A stretch of DNA of 64,000 nucleotides from DYRB01 sp963802205 (GTDB lineage: Bacteria > Pseudomonadota > Gammaproteobacteria > Chromatiales > Chromatiaceae), in NCBI GenBank assembly GCA_963802205.1, contig CAWDHW010000006.1, positions 186,001 to 250,000 of the forward strand, written 5' to 3'. This document shows positions 53,587 to 62,143 of the stretch, piece by piece. The notes under the pieces are model-generated. The model did not search any database. It saw only the letters and a list, made by a program, of their open reading frames with translations, and was not told the DNA's origin. Every line of letters begins with the position of its first letter. The stretch's first letter is position 1. The position numbers and the translations under genes are program-made.

Positions 53587-54388
53587 ATGGCAGATACCCC
53601 CGACATCCTGAAGAAGATCATGCACCGCAAGGCGGAGGAGGTCCGCGCCCGGGCCGAGCGCCTGCCCCTGCGGGAGTTGAAGGCGAGCGCGGCGGACGCA
53701 CCGCCCACCCGCGGTTTTGCCGATGCCCTGGCGGCTCGAGTAGCAAGAGGGCGGGCCGGCGGTGATCGCGGAGATCAAGAAGGCATCCCCCAGCAAGGGG
53801 GTACTGCGGGTGGACTTCCGGCCCGCGGAGATTGCCGCCAGCTATGCCCGCGGTGGGGCCACCTGCCTGTCTGTCCTGACCGATCGCGACTTCTTCCAAG
53901 GCAGCGAGGCCCACCTCGCGCAGGCGAGGGCCGCCTGCGCCTTACCCGTGATCCGCAAGGACTTCATCGTCGATCCGTATCAGGTCTACGAGGCCCGCGC
54001 CATGGGGGCCGACTGCATCCTGCTCATTGCGGCCTGTCTGGGGGACGCCGCCCTGGTTGACTTGAGCGGTCTGGCCGTGGAACTGGGGCTGGACACCCTG
54101 GTGGAGGTCCATGACGCCGAGGAGTTGGCCCGCGCAGCCGCGGTCCCCGGGCGCCTGGTGGGCATCAACAACCGCAACCTGAGGACCTTCGAGGTCAGCC
54201 TGGAGACGACGATCGGCCTCCTGGATCGGGTCCCGGAGGGGCGCCTGCTGGTCACCGAGAGCGGCATCCTCGCCCCCATGGACGTGGCGCGGATGCGCCG
54301 CCACGGGGTCCATGCCTTCCTGGTGGGCGAGGCCTTCATGCGTGCGGATGATCCTGGGGCCGAGCTGCGACGGCTCTTTGCCGACTGA
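53587..54388 (+). pseudogene. trpC: Indole-3-glycerol phosphate synthase, one frameshift
   Basis: MADTPDILKKIMHRKAEEVRAR...GFADALAARV reads up to about 53740, then the frame changes by one base; the continuation is [67 protein letters not shown] and TESGI. The corrected protein is 266 aa and has the catalytic Lys/Glu residues of the family. As sequenced, neither frame gives a complete enzyme. In a tryptophan prototroph the shift is probably a sequencing error. Confidence 0.9.
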
Positions 54389-54513
54389 GGGTGGGCGGCC
54401 CTTGGTCCGCGACGGCGGGGTGTTGTCGGGGGCGTCAGTAAATACCCGGCGGCCCCTGTCTCGCCCAGAGGCGATGGACTATGATCCCAATCTTCTAATA
54501 ACAACAGGGTGGG

Positions 54514-55497
54514 ATGGGTATGGCTGCCGGTTCGCAGGTCCATTACAAGCAGAATCGCCTCAAGCAGTTACGGGCCTTTTGTCATGCCGCGCACACGGGC
54601 AGCGTCAGCGCGGCCGCCGACAAGATCTTCCTCAGCCAGCCCACCGTCTCCCTCCAGATCCAGGCCCTGGAGCGCGAGTTCGGCACCATCCTGTTCGAGC
54701 GGCGCGGGCCCAAGATCCGCCTGACCCCGGAGGGGGAACTCCTGTTCGAGCTGGCCAAGCCGCTTGTGGAGGGCATGGACGAACTGCAAAAGACCTTTGC
54801 GGCCCAGAGCGGACGCCTGGACCAGGGGGCGCTCGGCATCGCCGCCGGGGAATCGACCCTGCTCTACATACTCCCGGAGCCGATGCGCGAATTCGCCAAG
54901 CTCTACCCGGGCATTGAACTCAAGCTCCACAACGTGACCGGCCGCGACGGCCTGGCCATGCTGCGGGCCGATCAGGTGGATCTCGCGGTTGGCTCCCTGA
55001 TCGAGGTCCCGGACGACATCACCTATCGCCCGGTGGTGACCTACAGCCCGACGCTCATCACCCCGCTCGACCACCCCCTGGCAAACCTGCCCCAGGTCAC
55101 TCTGGAGGACATTGCCCCCTTCGGCCTGGTCCTGCCGCCACGGCATCTGAGCACCTGGCGCATGGTCGATCTGGTGTTCCGCCAGCACAACCTGAGCTAC
55201 CGCGTTGCCCTCGAGGCGGGGGGTTGGGAGGTGATCAAGGCCTATGTGGAGCGCGGCCTTGGGGTCTCCATCGTGACCGATGTCTGTCTGACCGGGGCCG
55301 AGCGCCTGGCCCGCATCCCGTTGGACCGCTACTTCCCCAGGCGCAGCTATGGCCTGGTTCTGCGCCGAGGCAAGTTCATGTCGGCCCAGGCCAAGTGCTT
55401 CATCAAGGTGATCGAGGCCGCCTTCGCCGGCCGAGTGGTGGAGCCCCAGTGCCAGCACGTCAGCGGGGCCCCCTGGGACGACGCCTTCCTCGGCTGA
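54514..55497 (+). CDS. LysR-family transcriptional regulator, CysB-like
   Basis: 327 aa. N-terminal winged helix (LKQLRAFCHAAHTGSVSAAADKIFLSQPTVSLQIQALEREFG) with LFERRGPKIRLTPEG, then a periplasmic-binding-fold effector domain (ALGIAAGESTLLYILPEPMREF, LAVGSLIEVPDDITYRPV). Overall it resembles CysB-type regulators of sulfur assimilation in gammaproteobacteria; the effector is unproven. AGGGTGGG precedes the ATG. It is 125 bases downstream of trpC and probably a separate unit. Confidence 0.85.
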   Translation: MGMAAGSQVHYKQNRLKQLRAFCHAAHTGSVSAAADKIFLSQPTVSLQIQALEREFGTILFERRGPKIRLTPEGELLFELAKPLVEGMDELQKTFAAQSGRLDQGALGIAAGESTLLYILPEPMREFAKLYPGIELKLHNVTGRDGLAMLRADQVDLAVGSLIEVPDDITYRPVVTYSPTLITPLDHPLANLPQVTLEDIAPFGLVLPPRHLSTWRMVDLVFRQHNLSYRVALEAGGWEVIKAYVERGLGVSIVTDVCLTGAERLARIPLDRYFPRRSYGLVLRRGKFMSAQAKCFIKVIEAAFAGRVVEPQCQHVSGAPWDDAFLG

Positions 55498-55668
55498 GCG
55501 ACCGGAGCGATGGATCGATCAGGGGTAGCCAGGCCGTCCGTATGAGACCCGCGAATCCACGGTACCTTTGGCCTTGACCGTGTCCGAGCCAGAGCCCGCA
55601 ATCAGCCTCAAGAGCAATACCCCGCAGGCCGTCTGGCCGCCGGGGCATTGTTCGATGGCAGCGCCGAT

Positions 55669-56115
55669 CTACTTGTAAGCGCCAACCCCGCAGAAGACTC
55701 CGGCCTTGTTGGTCATGATGTAGCTGGTCTTGGGCTTGATCTCCTCGGTGCCCGGGTAGGGCCAGTTGTAATCGACCCAGCCCTCGCCCTTGTCCTTGGC
55801 CACAGCGACCATGTTCTTGAACAGGAAGTCGCCGTACTTGTTGAATTCCATCAGGTTCTTTCCGACCAGCTCGGGCTTCTTGGCATGCGAGGTCATGACC
55901 CCGTTCATGTCCATGCAGAAGACATAGAGGTCCTTGGCCTGGAAGCCACCGGCGGCATCGGCGAAGGCGGCATAGGCCTTGTCGGCACCCATGCTGTTGA
56001 CGGCGGCCTGGGCCTTTTGGCTCAGGGCCTTCGCCTCGTCCGGGGTCGCCACATCGGCGGCCAGGGCGGTAGAGGCGAGGGCGGCCGCGGCGAGGGCGAC
56101 TATGAGTCTGCGCAT
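55669..56115 (-). CDS. Secreted single-Cache-domain protein
   Basis: 148 aa with a signal peptide (MRRLIVALAAAALASTALAA) and a domain resembling sCache_2: AAVNSMGADKAYAAFADAAGG, DLYVFCMDMNGVMTSHAKKPELVGKN, GWVDYNWPYPGTEEIKPKTSYIM and GVFCGVGAYK. Such domains usually sense small ligands for chemoreceptors or kinases, but here there is no transmembrane helix after the domain and no adjacent transducer, so it would be a free periplasmic protein. Confidence 0.82.
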   Translation of the reverse strand: MRRLIVALAAAALASTALAADVATPDEAKALSQKAQAAVNSMGADKAYAAFADAAGGFQAKDLYVFCMDMNGVMTSHAKKPELVGKNLMEFNKYGDFLFKNMVAVAKDKGEGWVDYNWPYPGTEEIKPKTSYIMTNKAGVFCGVGAYK

Positions 56116-56339
56116 GTTTCATCTCCTAAGGTGTGGTGGTCGTCTACCGCCAGTGGCGGGCCCAAGGACCCGATGACGGCGCCTGATACAGGCGTGTGGA
56201 ACATAGAGGATTGTGCGGCGCTGGTCCAGCGCAAGGGGTGGGCGGCCAGGGCGGGCTTGTCATCCTTGACCGCCGCGGCCTTCTCAGACTGGCCGGTAAT
56301 GTCCTCGGATCGGGCGATCCGGGCTGCCCAGGTGGAGAT

Positions 56340-57320
56340 CTACCCAGTCGCCGGGCGACCCTTCCGCTCCTGACGCACCAGCCAGACCTCCAGCCCCTGG
56401 GCGTTGAGATCCAGGTCCACCGCCAGGACCTGGCGGATGGCGGCCTCGTCCAGGGTGCAGCCGTGGGCCCGGGCACCCCTGACCAGATGGGTGGCCACGG
56501 CGGAGCGCAGGCGCTCCAGACGGCCTTCGCACCCGTGGGTGGCCTCGGCCAAGGCCATGCCGGCGTGGGTACGGATGCTATGTCGCAGGGTCTCCACCAG
56601 ATCGGCGGGGCGGTCGAGACGGCCATAATGGGTCAGGTACATGGCCTGGGGGTCCAGGGCCATGAGGCGATCCAGGCTCAGTTCCCAGGCATGCGGATCG
56701 AAGGCGACGGGGGTGGTGGGGGCGAAGAGATAGGGTCCCTGAGGGCTGTAGAGCTCGCGGTAGGCGATGCCGAAGGTGTCGCCGGTGAAACAGCCGCGAC
56801 TCTCGCGGTCGTAGATGCAGCCGTGATGATTGGCGTGACCCGGGGTGTCGAGAAAGCGCAGGACCCGCCCGCCGAGGTCGATCTCGGCCCCGTCCTCCAA
56901 CGGCAGGACCCGCCCCTGTGGGACCGGCACCAGCGCTCCGAAGGCGGCGGTGAACTCGGCCTCGCCATAGACCTGCATGGCCCCGGCAGTGAGCCGGGCG
57001 GGGTCGATCATGTGGCTCGCACCCTTGGGATGGATGGCCAGAATTGCCCGCGGGCACTGCTGCATCAGGGCGCCAGCGCCGCCGGCGTGATCGAGGTGGA
57101 CATGAGTCGGAATGACGTAGTCCACCTGGTCGGGGGTATGGCCCAGGGCGGCGAGGGTGGCCATCAGCAGCGGGACCGTGTTTGACGTGCCGGTGTCGAT
57201 GAAGGCAAGGCGCCCATTGTCACCGCGCACCAGGTAGCAGGCGGCGAGCCCTGGACGGTAGAGGCCGGTGTCGATGCACCAGATGCCTTCGGCGACGGGC
57301 TCAAACAGGGGTGCGGTCAT
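56340..57320 (-). CDS. MBL-fold metallo-hydrolase
   Basis: 326 aa. The metal-binding motif THVHLDHAGGAGALM, a later TPGHANHH histidine, and CFTGDTFG aspartate give a complete dinuclear site; the fold resembles glyoxalase-II-like or MBL hydrolases with a C-terminal helical extension. Substrate unknown. The start MTAPLFEPVAEGIWCID is chosen because the 67 preceding codons are Pro/Arg-rich shadow sequence. The sulfotransferase gene lies 31 bases upstream on the same strand. Confidence 0.85.
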   Translation of the reverse strand: MTAPLFEPVAEGIWCIDTGLYRPGLAACYLVRGDNGRLAFIDTGTSNTVPLLMATLAALGHTPDQVDYVIPTHVHLDHAGGAGALMQQCPRAILAIHPKGASHMIDPARLTAGAMQVYGEAEFTAAFGALVPVPQGRVLPLEDGAEIDLGGRVLRFLDTPGHANHHGCIYDRESRGCFTGDTFGIAYRELYSPQGPYLFAPTTPVAFDPHAWELSLDRLMALDPQAMYLTHYGRLDRPADLVETLRHSIRTHAGMALAEATHGCEGRLERLRSAVATHLVRGARAHGCTLDEAAIRQVLAVDLDLNAQGLEVWLVRQERKGRPATG

Positions 57321-57351
57321 GGGATGCTCCGGGATGCGGGGCGGGCCTGGA

Positions 57352-58014
57352 TCAGTCGGGGTCGAAACGGTAGCCGAGCAGGTCGATATCGGCCTTGAAG
57401 CGCTCCGCCACAAGGGCTGCGGTGGCGTCATCGTAGTAGGAGCGGTAGTCCTTGCTGCGGTCTGTGGCCTGGCGCCTGTGGGGCAGGGCCGGGGCTGGGA
57501 TGCCGATACGCTTGCAGGCATCCGTAAAGTCGGCCTCCAGGCGCTCGTAGCGCCCGATGAAGTCCACGATGACCCGGCCGTGCAGGTCGATGAGATAGTC
57601 GCTCTGGAGTTCGATGGAGGTATCGACGTGGTACTGGTAGGGGCGCTCTGGGTCGAGCTTCCAGCGCAGGAAGCCGGGGAAGTCCTCGTGACCGCCGAGG
57701 TAGTGGGGGCGCTCGCGACGGATGTGGTGGAAGGAACTGACCTGGAGGTCCCAGGGATTGCGCACGAAGGCGAACTTGAACAGGGACTCGTAGAAGTCCC
57801 GCGGCAGCATCTCCTGGGCGGCGATGGCCTTGGCGTGGCGCGGGAGCTTGGCGGCGATGCGGTGGCCGCTCAGGTGACTCAGGCGACTGCACAGAAACAT
57901 GGCCAGGTACCAGGGATCGCGCCAGCGCAGCCCCTCGAGGGCCGAGCGCACGCTGGTCCCGCCGGTCTTGGCGATGTGGACGAAGAGGAAGCCGTACTTG
58001 GGGGAGAGCAGCAT
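57352..58014 (-). CDS. Sulfotransferase family protein
   Basis: 220 aa. The 5'-phosphosulfate loop FLFVHIAKTGGTSVRSAL and the 3'-phosphate segment FKFAFVRNPWDLQVSSFHH are typical of sulfotransferase family 2 (carbohydrate type) enzymes that use PAPS. No TM anchor is seen. Likely sulfates a surface or secreted sugar, possibly in the same unit as the following MBL hydrolase gene. Divergent from prpE. Confidence 0.83.
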   Translation of the reverse strand: MLLSPKYGFLFVHIAKTGGTSVRSALEGLRWRDPWYLAMFLCSRLSHLSGHRIAAKLPRHAKAIAAQEMLPRDFYESLFKFAFVRNPWDLQVSSFHHIRRERPHYLGGHEDFPGFLRWKLDPERPYQYHVDTSIELQSDYLIDLHGRVIVDFIGRYERLEADFTDACKRIGIPAPALPHRRQATDRSKDYRSYYDDATAALVAERFKADIDLLGYRFDPD

Positions 58015-58089
58015 GGTCCCGGATTCTAGCGGAAGCCTGTGGCCGTCGATACCTGCGGTTGCCGAGGCCCAGCGGTCATTTGTGCAGAC

Positions 58090-58117
58090 TTTACATTCCC
58101 GTTCCTCCCGTACTAAT
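58090..58117 (+). promoter_or_regulatory. Possible sigma-70 promoter upstream of prpE
   Basis: TTTACA at 58090-58095 and ACTAAT at 58112-58117 are spaced 16 bases apart. Both hexamers deviate from consensus in one or two positions. They lie about 74 bases before the prpE ATG in the divergent gap with the sulfotransferase gene. Confidence 0.4.
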
Positions 58118-58190
58118 GTTGCGACGCACCATAAATCCGCCGACCCTTGGCCTGATCCAGGGGCACCACCACCAGCATGAGGAGATTGAG

Positions 58191-60089
58191 ATGGGCTACC
58201 AGGCCGAATACGACCGCGCCATGCGCGACCCGAATGGCTTCTGGGCCGAGGCCGCCGGGCTGATCGACTGGGATCGGCCCTGGGATCGGGTCCTTGATGA
58301 CAGCCACGCGCCCTTCTACCACTGGTTCCGCGGGGCCATGCTCAACACCTGCTACAACGCCGTGGACCGGCATGTGGCCGCCGGGCGCGGGGCCCAGGCC
58401 GCCATCATCTACGACAGCCCCGTCACCAATACCCAGGCGACCATCACCTACACCCAGTTGCAGGAGCGCGTGTCCCGCTTTGCCGGGGCCCTGCGCGACC
58501 AGGGGGTTGAACAGGGGGATCGGGTCATCGTCTATATGCCCATGGTCCCCGAGGCGGCCATCGCCATGCTTGCCTGCGCCCGCATCGGGGCCATCCATTC
58601 GGTCGTCTTTGGCGGATTCTCCGCGCGTGAGCTGGCCACCCGCATCGACGACGCCAAACCGCGGGTGATGGTCGCCGGGTCCTGCGGTATCGAGACCAAC
58701 CGCGTGGTCCCGTACAAGCCCCTGCTGGACGCGGCCATCGAGCTGGCGAGCCACAAGCCGGAGCACTGTATCGTCTTGCAGCGGCCTGAGGAGCCCGGCA
58801 CCCTGATCCAGGGGCGGGACATCGGCTGGGCCGAGGCGGTCGCCGCCGCGCAGCCGGTGGATTGCGTTGGCGTGGCCGCAACGGACCCGCTCTACATTCT
58901 CTATACGTCCGGGACCACCGGCGTGCCCAAGGGGGTGGTGCGCGACAACGGCGGCCATGCCGTGGCCCTGGCCTGGAGCATGGACAAGGTCTACGGGGTC
59001 AAGGCCGGGGAGGTCTTCTGGGCCGCCTCGGACGTGGGCTGGGTGGTAGGGCACTCCTACATCGTCTATGCACCGCTGCTGGCTGGCTGCACCACAGTCC
59101 TCTACGAGGGCAAACCGGTGGGGACGCCGGACGCCGGGGCCTTCTGGCGGGTCATATCCGAGCATCGGGTCTCGGTGATGTTCACCGCCCCCACCGCCTT
59201 CCGCGCCATTCGGCGCGCAGACCCCAAGGCCGAGCATCTGGGGCGCTACGACCTGAGCGGCTTCCGTGCCCTGTTCCTTGCCGGCGAACGCTGCGATCCG
59301 GACACCCTGCACTGGGCCCAGGAGGTCCTCAAGGTCCCGGTGATCGATCATTGGTGGCAGACCGAGACCGGCTGGGCCATCGCGGCCAACTGCCTGGGGA
59401 TCGAGGCCCTGCCCGTCAAGCCGGGCTCCCCCACCCGCGCCGTCCCTGGCTATGACGTACAGGTCCTGGACGACGGCGGGCATCAGGTCCCCGCGGGGGA
59501 TATCGGCCGCATCATGATCCGCCTGCCGCTCCCCCCCGGCTGCCTGCCGACCCTGTGGCAACAGGACGAGCGCTACGTCCAGTCCTACCTCAGCGCGGAG
59601 CCGGGCTACTACCTGACGGGTGACGCCGGCTACCTGGACGAGGACGGCTATGTCTTCGTCATGAGTCGCATCGATGACATCATCAACGTCGCCGGGCACC
59701 GGTTGTCCACCGGGGCCATGGAGGGGGCCCTGGCCTCCCACCCGGATGTGGCCGAGTGCGCGGTCATCGGTGTGGCCGACCCGCTCAAGGGCGAACTACC
59801 GCTGGGGTTGGTCGTGCTCAAGTCGGGGGTGATCCGCGACGATGCCCGGACGGCCAGGGAACTGGTGACGCTGGTACGCGAGGTGATAGGCCCGGTGGCG
59901 GCCTTCAAGCACGTCGTGGTGGTGGAGCGCCTGCCCAAGACCCGTTCCGGCAAGATCCTGCGCGGCACCATGAAGCGGATCGCCGACGGTCAGGACTACA
60001 CCATGCCCGCCACCATCGATGATCCGGCCATTCTGGATGAGATCGAGGCGGCCCTGGAGGCCGTTGGGTACGGGCACCGCCCCGCCTGA
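58191..60089 (+). CDS. prpE: Propionyl-CoA synthetase
   Basis: 632 aa ANL-superfamily acyl-CoA synthetase that activates propionate (and acetate) through an acyl-adenylate. YTSGTTGVPKGVVRDNGGHAVALAWSMDKVYGV is the P-loop; WWQTETGWAIAANC, YLTGDAGYLDEDGY, SRIDDIINVAGHRLSTGAMEGAL and TRSGKILRGTMKRIADG (acylatable lysine) complete it. The N terminus (GYQAEYDRAMRDPNGFWAEAAGLIDWDRP) is PrpE-like. GAGGAGA precedes the ATG at 58191; the longer open frame lacks similarity. Confidence 0.93.
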   Translation: MGYQAEYDRAMRDPNGFWAEAAGLIDWDRPWDRVLDDSHAPFYHWFRGAMLNTCYNAVDRHVAAGRGAQAAIIYDSPVTNTQATITYTQLQERVSRFAGALRDQGVEQGDRVIVYMPMVPEAAIAMLACARIGAIHSVVFGGFSARELATRIDDAKPRVMVAGSCGIETNRVVPYKPLLDAAIELASHKPEHCIVLQRPEEPGTLIQGRDIGWAEAVAAAQPVDCVGVAATDPLYILYTSGTTGVPKGVVRDNGGHAVALAWSMDKVYGVKAGEVFWAASDVGWVVGHSYIVYAPLLAGCTTVLYEGKPVGTPDAGAFWRVISEHRVSVMFTAPTAFRAIRRADPKAEHLGRYDLSGFRALFLAGERCDPDTLHWAQEVLKVPVIDHWWQTETGWAIAANCLGIEALPVKPGSPTRAVPGYDVQVLDDGGHQVPAGDIGRIMIRLPLPPGCLPTLWQQDERYVQSYLSAEPGYYLTGDAGYLDEDGYVFVMSRIDDIINVAGHRLSTGAMEGALASHPDVAECAVIGVADPLKGELPLGLVVLKSGVIRDDARTARELVTLVREVIGPVAAFKHVVVVERLPKTRSGKILRGTMKRIADGQDYTMPATIDDPAILDEIEAALEAVGYGHRPA

Positions 60090-60113
60090 TGGGTCGGGTC
60101 CGCACACGGGCCG

Positions 60114-60926
60114 CTACGCAACGGGCGCCTGGTTCGAGAAGTACAACTGGTCCAGGTAGCCCGCCACGGCCTCATCGGCGTTGGTGCCGATCACCTCAAG
60201 GTGGCCCAAGGCCGCTTTGAGACACGGGTCGGCATTGCCCATCAGGACGCCCTTGCCGACGACCCCTAAGAGTTCGAGGTCGTTCATGCCGTCGCCGAAG
60301 GCGATGACGTCCTCCTTGGTGAGTCCCAGTCGGTCCAGGACCTGCCCTAGTGCCGCCCCCTTGGAAACCCCCGCCGCCATGACCTCCAGGGTCATGTGCA
60401 AGGAGAAGGTCGTTGCCAGGCGCCCTGGGCAGCAGGCATGGACATGGGCCTCCAGCTCCTTCAGGTGGTCATGGTCGCCGAAAAAGAAGACCTTGAGGAC
60501 GGGTTTCGGCTCGATGTCCGCGAAGTCCACCACCCGGTAGGCGAAGCCGGACTCCTGATGGTATTGCAGCAGGTACGGCTCCGGGCGTTCTACCAGCCAG
60601 TCGTCGAGGCGATAGAGGTTGGTATGGACCTCATTGAAGGCGGGGTCGTGCAGGAGAAAGTCCAGGCAGCCAGGGTCCAGCGGGCGATGGTGCAGCAGGC
60701 CCCCTGCGGCGTCATGGACAGCGGCCCCGTTGGAGGAGATCAGCCCGCCGCGCCCGCCCAACTCTGCCGCCAGTCCACGCAGGTCCGCGGCGTGGCGCCC
60801 GGAAGCCAGCACCAGCTCGACCCCGGCCTCCCGCAGGCGTTGCAGAATGGCCCGGGTGTAGTCGCCGAGGCGGTGTTGCGGGTTGAACAGGGTGCCGTCG
60901 AGGTCGCAGACGACGAGGCGGTACAT
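60114..60926 (-). CDS. HAD-superfamily Cof-type phosphatase
   Basis: 270 aa. The nucleophile motif DLDGTLFNP at the N terminus, a Ser/Thr region (VLASGRHAADL), a C2-type cap with SSNGAAVHD, and the late motif AFGDGMNDLELLGVVGKGVLMGNAD are typical of Cof/YidA sugar-phosphate phosphatases. Substrate unknown. It converges on prpE with a 24-base gap. Confidence 0.88.
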   Translation of the reverse strand: MYRLVVCDLDGTLFNPQHRLGDYTRAILQRLREAGVELVLASGRHAADLRGLAAELGGRGGLISSNGAAVHDAAGGLLHHRPLDPGCLDFLLHDPAFNEVHTNLYRLDDWLVERPEPYLLQYHQESGFAYRVVDFADIEPKPVLKVFFFGDHDHLKELEAHVHACCPGRLATTFSLHMTLEVMAAGVSKGAALGQVLDRLGLTKEDVIAFGDGMNDLELLGVVGKGVLMGNADPCLKAALGHLEVIGTNADEAVAGYLDQLYFSNQAPVA

Positions 60927-60949
60927 GGGCAGTCCCCCGCAGGGTCAGT

Positions 60950-61060
60950 AAACGATATTTGGAAATTTTCCGGAAATTAACGTTTATAATTCAATATATT
61001 ACGTTGTTAAATGATAAATGTACGTTGTTACTATTATGGAGTTCATTGTTATTAAGATGT
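60950..61060. promoter_or_regulatory. AT-rich patch upstream of the HAD phosphatase gene
   Basis: Runs such as AAACGATATTTGGAAATTTTCCGG and many TTA/AAT stretches make this gap strongly AT-rich against the GC-rich window. It contains overlapping palindromes (GGAAATTTTCC, TTTTCCGGAAAT around 60961-60978). Probably the promoter region of the phosphatase gene on the minus strand; no gene is present. Confidence 0.4.
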
Positions 61061-61435
61061 TTATTTGCGTTCATGTGCTGCCAGGTCGTCCTTCACATCT
61101 TTCGGATTGTCGATGTCGGCGAGGGCATTGCGGGAGCGCTTGAGAAAGACCTGCATCTCACGGGCTGCCTGTATGTCGCCCTTCGTCTCTGCCGTAACGA
61201 CGCCCTGGCTGAGGGCTGCCACCGCCGCGGCATGGTTCCCTGCCGCCGCCAGGGCCTTGCCGTAGAGCTTCCAGGCGGCGGAGTAGGTGGGGTCCAGCCG
61301 CACCGCTTCGGCCAGGTGGGGGATTGCCGCTCCCGGATCGGCGGCGTTGAGGTAGGCGTTGCCCAGGCCGTAGCGCAGAAGGGCCGAATCCTGTCCGCGG
61401 GCCAGCATGGCCTCGAAGTTCTGGATGACGCTCAT
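61061..61435 (-). CDS. Tetratricopeptide-repeat protein
   Basis: 124 aa, small TPR protein: LRYGLGNAYLNAADPGAAIPHLAEAVRLDPTYSAAWKLYGKALAAAGNHAAAVAALSQGV gives about two and a half TPR units, ending in a charged helix. It likely serves protein-protein contacts; the partner is unknown. The ATG at 61435 follows GAGGTACCCC; a longer frame upstream is Pro/Arg-rich. It faces away from the hemerythrin-like gene and shares its intergenic FNR-type box. Confidence 0.78.
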   Translation of the reverse strand: MSVIQNFEAMLARGQDSALLRYGLGNAYLNAADPGAAIPHLAEAVRLDPTYSAAWKLYGKALAAAGNHAAAVAALSQGVVTAETKGDIQAAREMQVFLKRSRNALADIDNPKDVKDDLAAHERK

Positions 61436-61506
61436 GGGGTACCTCGGAGTGGTGAGTGGGAGCCGGGGGCCTTTGGGTCGCGCAGGGCCCCTGACCTGGG
61501 CCACCC

Positions 61507-61520
61507 TTGATCCGCATCAA
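61507..61520. promoter_or_regulatory. FNR/Anr-type box
   Basis: TTGATCCGCATCAA is a perfect match to the TTGAT-N4-ATCAA consensus of FNR/Anr, the oxygen-responsive 4Fe-4S regulator. It lies 72 bases before the TPR start on one side and 127 before the hemerythrin-like start on the other, so it could act on either or both. Being palindromic it has no strand. Confidence 0.7.
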
Positions 61521-61571
61521 GGTGGGCCATGTCCCTTGTAAAGTGTCCCCGGTAAGAGTACGTTTTCACCA

Positions 61572-61588
61572 ACGTCGCAATGCGACGT
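61572..61588. promoter_or_regulatory. Inverted repeat in the hemerythrin-like promoter region
   Basis: ACGTCGC-AAT-GCGACGT, a perfect 7-bp-arm palindrome with a 3-base centre. It lies between the FNR-type box and the start of the hemerythrin-like gene, in the position of an operator or short attenuating stem. Confidence 0.45.
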
Positions 61589-61646
61589 AACACACTGGTT
61601 TTACCCGTAATTGCTTTTATTAGCCTATTAGAATTTGGAGGGTGGT

Positions 61647-62090
61647 ATGGTCACGTTCGCCAATCTGCACGCGCAGAATCACAAGATAACAGAGCTTTCC
61701 AATGTCTTTCTCTACCTGATCCGCGACCGCGCCATGTGCGACACGCATGTTGCCTGCGACTTGTTTTTCGACTACGCCCGGCACGTCCGCGAACACATCG
61801 ATCTGGTGGACAAGCAACTGTGCGGTCGGCTGATCTCCCATCCGGACCAGGCGGTCAAGAATACCGCGGATCGCTTCATGTCCGGTTCCTCGGAGATCAA
61901 GCGCATCTTTGCCGGTTACCTTAAGGACTGGTGCTCGGAAAAGCACAAAGAACTGCATATCCGCGAGCACGAGCGGTTCCTGAGCGAGACCAACCAGATG
62001 TTCAATCTGGTCCTCGACCGCATCCAGCGTGAAACCGAGCACCTCTACCCCCTGATCCGCCGCTTGGACGAGAAGGACCTCGCCGCCTAG
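61647..62090 (+). CDS. Hemerythrin-like protein
   Basis: 147 aa all-helical protein. Candidate di-iron ligands: H12, H46/H50 in HVREHIDLVDKQL, H104/H108 in KELHIREHERF, and E131/H132 in EHLYPLI, fitting an HHE-type four-helix bundle. Members bind oxygen or nitric oxide or handle iron; ligand spacing differs from classical bacteriohemerythrin, so function is tentative. ATG 61647 follows GGAGGGTGG; a TTG at 61635 is less likely. Expression may be FNR-controlled. Confidence 0.68.
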   Translation: MVTFANLHAQNHKITELSNVFLYLIRDRAMCDTHVACDLFFDYARHVREHIDLVDKQLCGRLISHPDQAVKNTADRFMSGSSEIKRIFAGYLKDWCSEKHKELHIREHERFLSETNQMFNLVLDRIQRETEHLYPLIRRLDEKDLAA

Positions 62091-62143
62091 CGGAACTGGC
62101 GAGTACCTATCCGGAAAGGCCCTCCGCCACCGTCCACCCGCCG

